The notes beneath the pieces were generated by a model that saw nothing but the letters and a program-made list of their open reading frames with translations, had not been told where the DNA came from and made no database searches. Of a stretch of DNA of 11,012 nt, positions 7,598 to 11,012 are shown one piece after another. This DNA is from Kiritimatiellales bacterium (GTDB taxonomy: Bacteria > Verrucomicrobiota > Kiritimatiellia > Kiritimatiellales > Pontiellaceae), in NCBI GenBank assembly GCA_015486775.1, contig WFRA01000377.1:1-11012 (forward strand). The letters run 5' to 3'. Positions within the stretch are counted from its first letter, which is position 1. Each line of letters opens with the position of its first letter. Both the position numbers and the translations under genes were made by a program.

Positions 7598-8344
7598 ATG
7601 AATTTGAAAAGGGGAATAGCGGTCGGCCTGTGTTGCGCCGCAACGGTGGCATCGGCGCAGGAAGTTGTCACGCTCGGTACGTTTGGGTTTCAAAAGGTTG
7701 ACATCCCTCCGGCAGGAGGGGTGAATCTAGTGGGATTCAACTTCACCTCCGACACGCCGGTCTACTTGGAAGATGTGTTTGGAACCAACCAGCTGACCCA
7801 GAGCAACCTCCCCACCTTGGCGGACAAGGTCTATATCTGGAATGGAACGAGCTATGACATCTACTTCCAAAAGGCAGATGGGAGTTTCTACGATGTAAAT
7901 AGTCCGAGTACCCCTGCGACCACAGAGATCGTTTCGGGAATGGCGATGTTCCTCCAAAGCCGATCGAGTGCGTCGGCCACCAACACCATCACCCTGTCTG
8001 GAGCCGTGCTGATGACCGACTCCGAAACCAACGCGATAGATGGCTTGATTACATTTTCAAACCCCTATCCGACTCCGTTGGATCTGAATGGAACCAATGT
8101 GGATTGGTCGGGAGCAACAAAGAGCAGTCTTCCCACCCTTGCCGACAAAACCTATATCTGGAATCCCCAAAAAGCTGGCGGGGCTGGGTACGATTCATTT
8201 TTCATTAAGTCAGATGGAAAATGGTATGAAGTTGACTCTCCGTCAACGCTTGGTCAGGCTGTTATGCCTTCCGGGGGTGGAGCCTTCTATAGCGCAAAGA
8301 ACGCATTTACAAACGAAATCATAAGGCCTTTCTCGGCCGACTAA
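7598..8344 (+). CDS. Secreted protein with duplicated ~100-aa domain, unknown function
   Basis: I do not recognise a named family. The 248-aa product has a clear signal peptide (KR, a hydrophobic stretch with two Cys, then ASA before Q21), so the mature protein is exported. The rest is two related domains, about 40-138 and 147-245. Both contain LPTLADK (71-77 and 178-184) followed by YIWN, then a YD..F.K.DG..Y.V.SPST stretch, then a Gly-rich F(L/Y) segment. The spacing between copies is about 107 residues. Asn, Ser and Thr are abundant, consistent with a beta-rich extracellular domain. It starts an operon with the PEP-CTERM gene 19 bp downstream. It has no anchor of its own and no catalytic motif that I can see; a binding or structural surface role is only a guess. 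Confidence 0.85.
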   Translation: MNLKRGIAVGLCCAATVASAQEVVTLGTFGFQKVDIPPAGGVNLVGFNFTSDTPVYLEDVFGTNQLTQSNLPTLADKVYIWNGTSYDIYFQKADGSFYDVNSPSTPATTEIVSGMAMFLQSRSSASATNTITLSGAVLMTDSETNAIDGLITFSNPYPTPLDLNGTNVDWSGATKSSLPTLADKTYIWNPQKAGGAGYDSFFIKSDGKWYEVDSPSTLGQAVMPSGGGAFYSAKNAFTNEIIRPFSAD

Positions 8345-8363
8345 ATAAGGAAACAATAAGATC

Positions 8364-8915
8364 ATGAAAAAAACAATCTTACTAATAGCGTTGAGTGGAA
8401 TGGTTTCTGGGGCCTTTGCCGACCCCTCTCTGCTCTGGGGTAGCAATGGAGCCTTCACCGATGGAAGTGGAGACTGCTACTACACGAATGGTCTCCTGAT
8501 CGCCGTGGATACCGACTGGTTGATTGAACTAATCAACACGGCAGATGATAGCGTGCTTTACTCCGTGACCAACGGATTTTCGTATGCGGGTGTCGATGGC
8601 CTGTTTTATGGAAGCGATCCTGCTCCCGATGCCGCTGCTTGGAATGGTTTGACAGTGAAGTCCATCATCTACAATGCACCGACCAAAAAGGATGCGACGC
8701 TTTTTGCCGAATTTACCCAGCAGACCACTTTGTCATGGGATACCGATCCTGCTCCGCCGGGAACAGTGGAGTACAACGCGGGGGTTGTTACCGCTTCATT
8801 GGGATCGAATCCCGGAGAGTGGCAAGCCATTCCAGAACCGGCGGTGGGCGGGCTGATCGTGATTTTTGGAACGGGAATGATCGTGGCTCGCCGGATGTTT
8901 ACCAAAGGGGCGTAG
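8364..8915 (+). CDS. PEP-CTERM-anchored secreted protein, unknown function
   Basis: The 183-aa product has a signal peptide (MKKT, hydrophobic stretch, AFA before D20) and a C-terminal sorting signal: IPEP (156-159), a hydrophobic helix (about 161-175) and Arg-Arg (176-177). That tripartite end is the PEP-CTERM signal, which in other bacteria is cleaved by exosortase during export to the surface or matrix. No exosortase is in this window. The middle (20-155) resembles no family I know; it is acidic, with repeated SDPAP/TDPAP motifs near 84-88 and 127-131. The Shine-Dalgarno is poor (AAGGA about 12 bases before the ATG), so translation may depend on the upstream gene ending 19 bp before. A terminator follows at 8937. 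Confidence 0.85.
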   Translation: MKKTILLIALSGMVSGAFADPSLLWGSNGAFTDGSGDCYYTNGLLIAVDTDWLIELINTADDSVLYSVTNGFSYAGVDGLFYGSDPAPDAAAWNGLTVKSIIYNAPTKKDATLFAEFTQQTTLSWDTDPAPPGTVEYNAGVVTASLGSNPGEWQAIPEPAVGGLIVIFGTGMIVARRMFTKGA

Positions 8916-8936
8916 GCGTTACGGCAATCTGATTGC

Positions 8937-8969
8937 AAAGGCTCCCCGAATTTTCGGGGAGCCTTTTTT
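8937..8969 (+). terminator. Rho-independent terminator
   Basis: GGCTCCCCGAA (8940-8950) pairs perfectly with TTCGGGGAGCC (8953-8963) around a minimal loop, and six T residues follow at 8964-8969, with matching A residues before the stem. It lies 22 bases after the stop of the PEP-CTERM gene and ends the two-gene secreted operon. Confidence 0.95.
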
Positions 8970-8980
8970 GTTGCAGGGAT

Positions 8981-9065
8981 TAGGCAGAATGATTTTGAGG
9001 CAGAATGATTTTTTTTCGTTCAACAGGACTGGGTAAATCATTCTGCCTTCTAATTATTCTGCCTA
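8981..9065. repeat. 85-bp palindrome built from four GGCAGAATGATT units
   Basis: The left arm contains GGCAGAATGATT twice (8983-8994 and 8999-9010) with a TTGA spacer. The right arm contains the reverse complement twice (9036-9047 perfect; 9052-9063 with one change) with a TTCT spacer. With two flanking bases the arms are 30 bp and enclose a 25-bp loop (9011-9035). It lies in the gap between the terminator and sfsA and codes for nothing obvious. The pair at 15-40 is a related half-element. This looks like a REP/MITE-like interspersed repeat; a mobilising gene is not present here. Confidence 0.8.
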
Positions 9066-9151
9066 TTTGATCCTGTTTTGGTTGGGGCTCTGCCACGCTA
9101 GGTATTCCGCGGTTATATGTCCTTCGGTGGTTCTCTACTGCAGTTTTTAGG

Positions 9152-9841
9152 ATGAAACTACCCCCCGTCATTTTCGGCACGCTGCTCAAACGCTACAAGC
9201 GGTTTTTGGCCGATGTGGAGCTGGAGGATGGCCGGGTGGTGACGGCGCACTGCCCCAATACGGGACGGATGACGACCTGTGCGGAGCCAGGCTGGCGGGT
9301 GGCGCTTTCGGAGAGCCAAAACCCCAAGCGGAAATACCGCCACACCTGGGAGCTAGTGCACAACGGCGCGTGCTGGATCTGCGTCAATACCGGGCGGGCC
9401 AACGCAATGGCGTTCGAGGCGGTTTCCAAGGGTTGGATTCCGGAGCTTGCGGGCTATGCCGAGGTGCTGCGCGAACAGACCTTTGGCGACAGCCGCTTCG
9501 ACCTGCTGCTGAAAACCGGCGACAAGCGCTGCTATGTGGAGGTCAAGAGCGTCACGCTGCTGGCGGACGATGGATGCTACGCCTTCCCCGATGCCGTGAC
9601 GGCGCGCGGCCGCAAGCATCTCGGCGGGCTGGTGGATGCGGTGGAGGCCGGACACCGCGCGGCGATGCTTTTTGCCATTTCCCGGTCGGACGGAACGGGC
9701 TTCCGCATTGCCGGCGAGATCGACCCGGACTATTTCCGGGCATTGGAAGCCGCCCGGGCGGCGGGGGTCGAGGTGCACGCCTGGCGTGCCGAAGTTTCGC
9801 CGGAGGTGGTGCGACTGGTGGAACCAGAACCGCAGATGTAG
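9152..9841 (+). CDS. sfsA: SfsA family DNA-binding nuclease protein
   Basis: SfsA was described as a sugar fermentation stimulation protein and is a DNA-binding protein with a PD-(D/E)xK nuclease-like domain. The 229-aa product matches the family along its full length: LLKRYKRFLADV (11-22) in the N-terminal OB-like domain, HCPNTGRMT (33-41), KRKYRHTWEL (59-68), then the nuclease core SRFDLLL (114-120, D117) with YVEVKSVTL (128-136, E130 and K132), and PDAVTARGRKHL (146-157). The length is typical (E. coli SfsA 234 aa). The Shine-Dalgarno is poor (AGG adjacent to the ATG), but the start agrees with the family. Its stop codon lies in the arm of the inverted repeat shared with the convergent protease gene. 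Confidence 0.95.
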   Translation: MKLPPVIFGTLLKRYKRFLADVELEDGRVVTAHCPNTGRMTTCAEPGWRVALSESQNPKRKYRHTWELVHNGACWICVNTGRANAMAFEAVSKGWIPELAGYAEVLREQTFGDSRFDLLLKTGDKRCYVEVKSVTLLADDGCYAFPDAVTARGRKHLGGLVDAVEAGHRAAMLFAISRSDGTGFRIAGEIDPDYFRALEAARAAGVEVHAWRAEVSPEVVRLVEPEPQM

Positions 9842-9920
9842 GCCGTGGCGCGGACATTCTTGTCTGCGCGAACTTCCGCCCCCGCCTTGGGCAGACTGGA
9901 AAGTCCGCCCACACGGCCTA
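9839..9920. repeat. 82-bp inverted repeat spanning two convergent stop codons
   Basis: The outer arms TAGGCCGTG (9839-9847) and CACGGCCTA (9912-9920) are perfectly complementary. The first three bases of the left arm are the sfsA stop codon, and the last three of the right arm, read on the minus strand, are the protease stop codon. Inside are two smaller hairpins: GCGCGGACA with TGTCTGCGC around TTCT (9848-9869), and GGGCAGACT with AGTCCGCCC around GGAA (9889-9910). The element probably acts as a bidirectional transcription barrier, although no T-tract is present. Confidence 0.7.
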
Positions 9921-11012
9921 TTTGAGCCGCCGGATGCGGTAGAATTTTTGAACCGAAGTTCCCGTCTTCAGCGTTTCGTTGGTGGAGGCGGCGACGATAG
10001 GGTTGCCTTCGTCGATGAACCCCTGGAGCAAATTGGTGGAGCTTTCCACCTGGTAGACCCCGCCGGATTTGGCCTGCCAGGAGAGCATGCCGCCACCGAG
10101 ACCGACATAGAGCCCCGATGCGCTGTTGGTGGGATCGGAGTCGATCTGCCACTCCTCGAAGTTGGTGAAATGGTCGTGGTCGGGATCGGCAGTGGCGCCG
10201 GCCACCCCGAAGCGGCTTGCCCAGCTGTCCTGCAGCAGGTCGTCGTCCCCATCGGCATTGAATGAGACCACGCGCACGGCGATGGGCGGCGACTGGTTGG
10301 TGCCGTCGTCCATGCGGACATAGCGGATGGCATAGTACGATCCCGGCGGAGCTTGGGTATCCCCGAAATATCCGGCGGGGGTAAAGAATACGGTGTTCGA
10401 TCCAACCAGGGAAAAGACCCCGTTGGTCTCGTATTTGTTTTCGTCCAGCAGCACGGGAGAAGCCCCGCCTTGCCGATCGTAGGCGACCATCCCGACCTGG
10501 TTCGCCCCGCTGGAGAACGGGGGCGCGGTCGGCGAGGTGATTGCGGCGATGTTCCGGTCGTAGCCGTAGGGCGGGGTGTTGTTGGTGGGGTGGACGGCCT
10601 GGATGGTGGAGACATCCCATGAGGCCAGCACAGCGCCGCGCCCATCCGCATGCGTCCTGTAGTACATGGTGGCCTCCGCAAGAACGGCGTTGCTTTCGTT
10701 TGGATCTTCGCTGCTGTGCGCGAGGCTCAGGACGTGGCCGATCTCGTGGCAAAGCACCTCCTCGAGCGTGGCGGGATCGGAGAGGGCGGGACTGCCCCCT
10801 TCGAGGACGACAAAGCCAGCGGTGGTGACGTCGAATTCGTTGGTGCCGACGCGGCCGCCAAGCCCACCGTCGGGCCATCTTGCCGGGTCGAATGAATAGC
10901 TGCGACCGCCGCGGCCCACCGTGCTGCTTGCCGGGATGTAGTTGTAGTTGTCGTGGAGCTGGATGCGTATCCGCCCGTCCTGTTCGCCCACGTCCGGTGC
11001 CGCCATGCCAAA
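9918..11012 (-). CDS. Secreted matrixin-like zinc metalloprotease, N-terminus outside window
   Basis: The frame stays open to the right edge, so the true start, and presumably a signal peptide, lie beyond it; an internal ATG at 11006 is used below only for residue numbering. HEIGHVLSLAHS (87-98) gives three zinc-binding His and the catalytic Glu of the metzincin HExxHxxGxxH type, with Ser where Gly is usual. ATMYY (112-116) supplies the Met-turn. A variable region follows, then an acidic stretch with NADGDDDLLQD (250-260) and DPDHDHFTNFEEW (274-286), which resembles type-3-like Ca-binding loops. The C-terminus (about 305-362) has LSWQAKSGGVYQVESSTN and ends FYRIRRLK, a module common at the ends of secreted proteins in Verrucomicrobiota and relatives. 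It lacks a PEP-CTERM anchor. Its stop overlaps the inverted repeat shared with sfsA. Confidence 0.85.
   Translation of the reverse strand, partial: FGMAAPDVGEQDGRIRIQLHDNYNYIPASSTVGRGGRSYSFDPARWPDGGLGGRVGTNEFDVTTAGFVVLEGGSPALSDPATLEEVLCHEIGHVLSLAHSSEDPNESNAVLAEATMYYRTHADGRGAVLASWDVSTIQAVHPTNNTPPYGYDRNIAAITSPTAPPFSSGANQVGMVAYDRQGGASPVLLDENKYETNGVFSLVGSNTVFFTPAGYFGDTQAPPGSYYAIRYVRMDDGTNQSPPIAVRVVSFNADGDDDLLQDSWASRFGVAGATADPDHDHFTNFEEWQIDSDPTNSASGLYVGLGGGMLSWQAKSGGVYQVESSTNLLQGFIDEGNPIVAASTNETLKTGTSVQKFYRIRRLK

Noticed and set aside
7296..7652. A 118-codon minus-strand frame upstream of the helicase, possibly a small gene.
   Set aside because: It overlaps the helicase start and the promoter region, and its middle translates the GGAA-loop hairpin repeat; no Shine-Dalgarno or family match.
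8981..9065. The GGCAGAATGATT palindrome as part of a CRISPR array.
   Set aside because: There are only four units, inverted in pairs with 4-bp spacers; no repeat-spacer pattern and no cas genes.
9064..9151. A sigma-70 promoter for sfsA.
   Set aside because: Several TTG and TAT-like hexamers occur, but none pair at 16-18 bases with acceptable matches.
9370..9942. A plus-strand frame overlapping sfsA and running into the 9839-9920 inverted repeat.
   Set aside because: It is a frame-shifted shadow of sfsA whose end is the translated repeat, not a protein domain.

Overview
The window looks like chromosomal DNA of an anaerobic, GC-rich Gram-negative bacterium of the PVC group, most likely Kiritimatiellota, Verrucomicrobiota or Lentisphaerota. 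This is inferred from a sodium/proton-pumping Rnf complex beside secreted proteins typical of that group: a PEP-CTERM protein, a secreted zinc protease with a Ca-binding loop region and a C-terminal 'LSW...YQVESSTNL...FYRI' module, and many palindromic intergenic repeats. No rRNA, tRNA, CRISPR array, IS element or phage gene was seen.

Layout. (1) Positions 1-690, minus strand: an AT-richer PIN-domain toxin gene overlapping a 49-codon partner gene, with a short direct repeat beyond them. (2) 691-5263, minus strand: an rnfABCDG operon read from right to left. Genes B/C and D/G overlap, and a 69-bp palindrome fills the C-D gap. The rnfE gene that normally follows rnfG is not in the window; the toxin pair sits in its place. 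(3) 5399-7402, minus strand: a DinG/YoaA-type iron-sulfur helicase. (4) 7598-8915, plus strand: two secreted proteins in tandem, the first with an internally duplicated domain and the second ending in a PEP-CTERM anchor, closed by a clear rho-independent terminator. (5) 8981-9065: a large palindrome made of repeated 12-mers. (6) 9152-9841, plus strand: sfsA, convergent with (7) a matrixin-like metalloprotease that runs off the right edge. The two stop codons lie inside the arms of an 82-bp inverted repeat.

How the parts fit. The Rnf genes form one membrane complex linking reduced ferredoxin oxidation to NAD+ reduction and ion pumping. The helicase and SfsA are housekeeping nucleic-acid enzymes. 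The secreted genes belong to the cell-surface repertoire. No stretch longer than about 240 bases lacks a gene. The largest gaps (8916-9151 and 7403-7597) hold a terminator, palindromic repeats and a probable promoter. The main points of interest are the toxin pair at the rnfE position, several families of small palindromic repeats in nearly every gap, and the unrecognised duplicated secreted domain.
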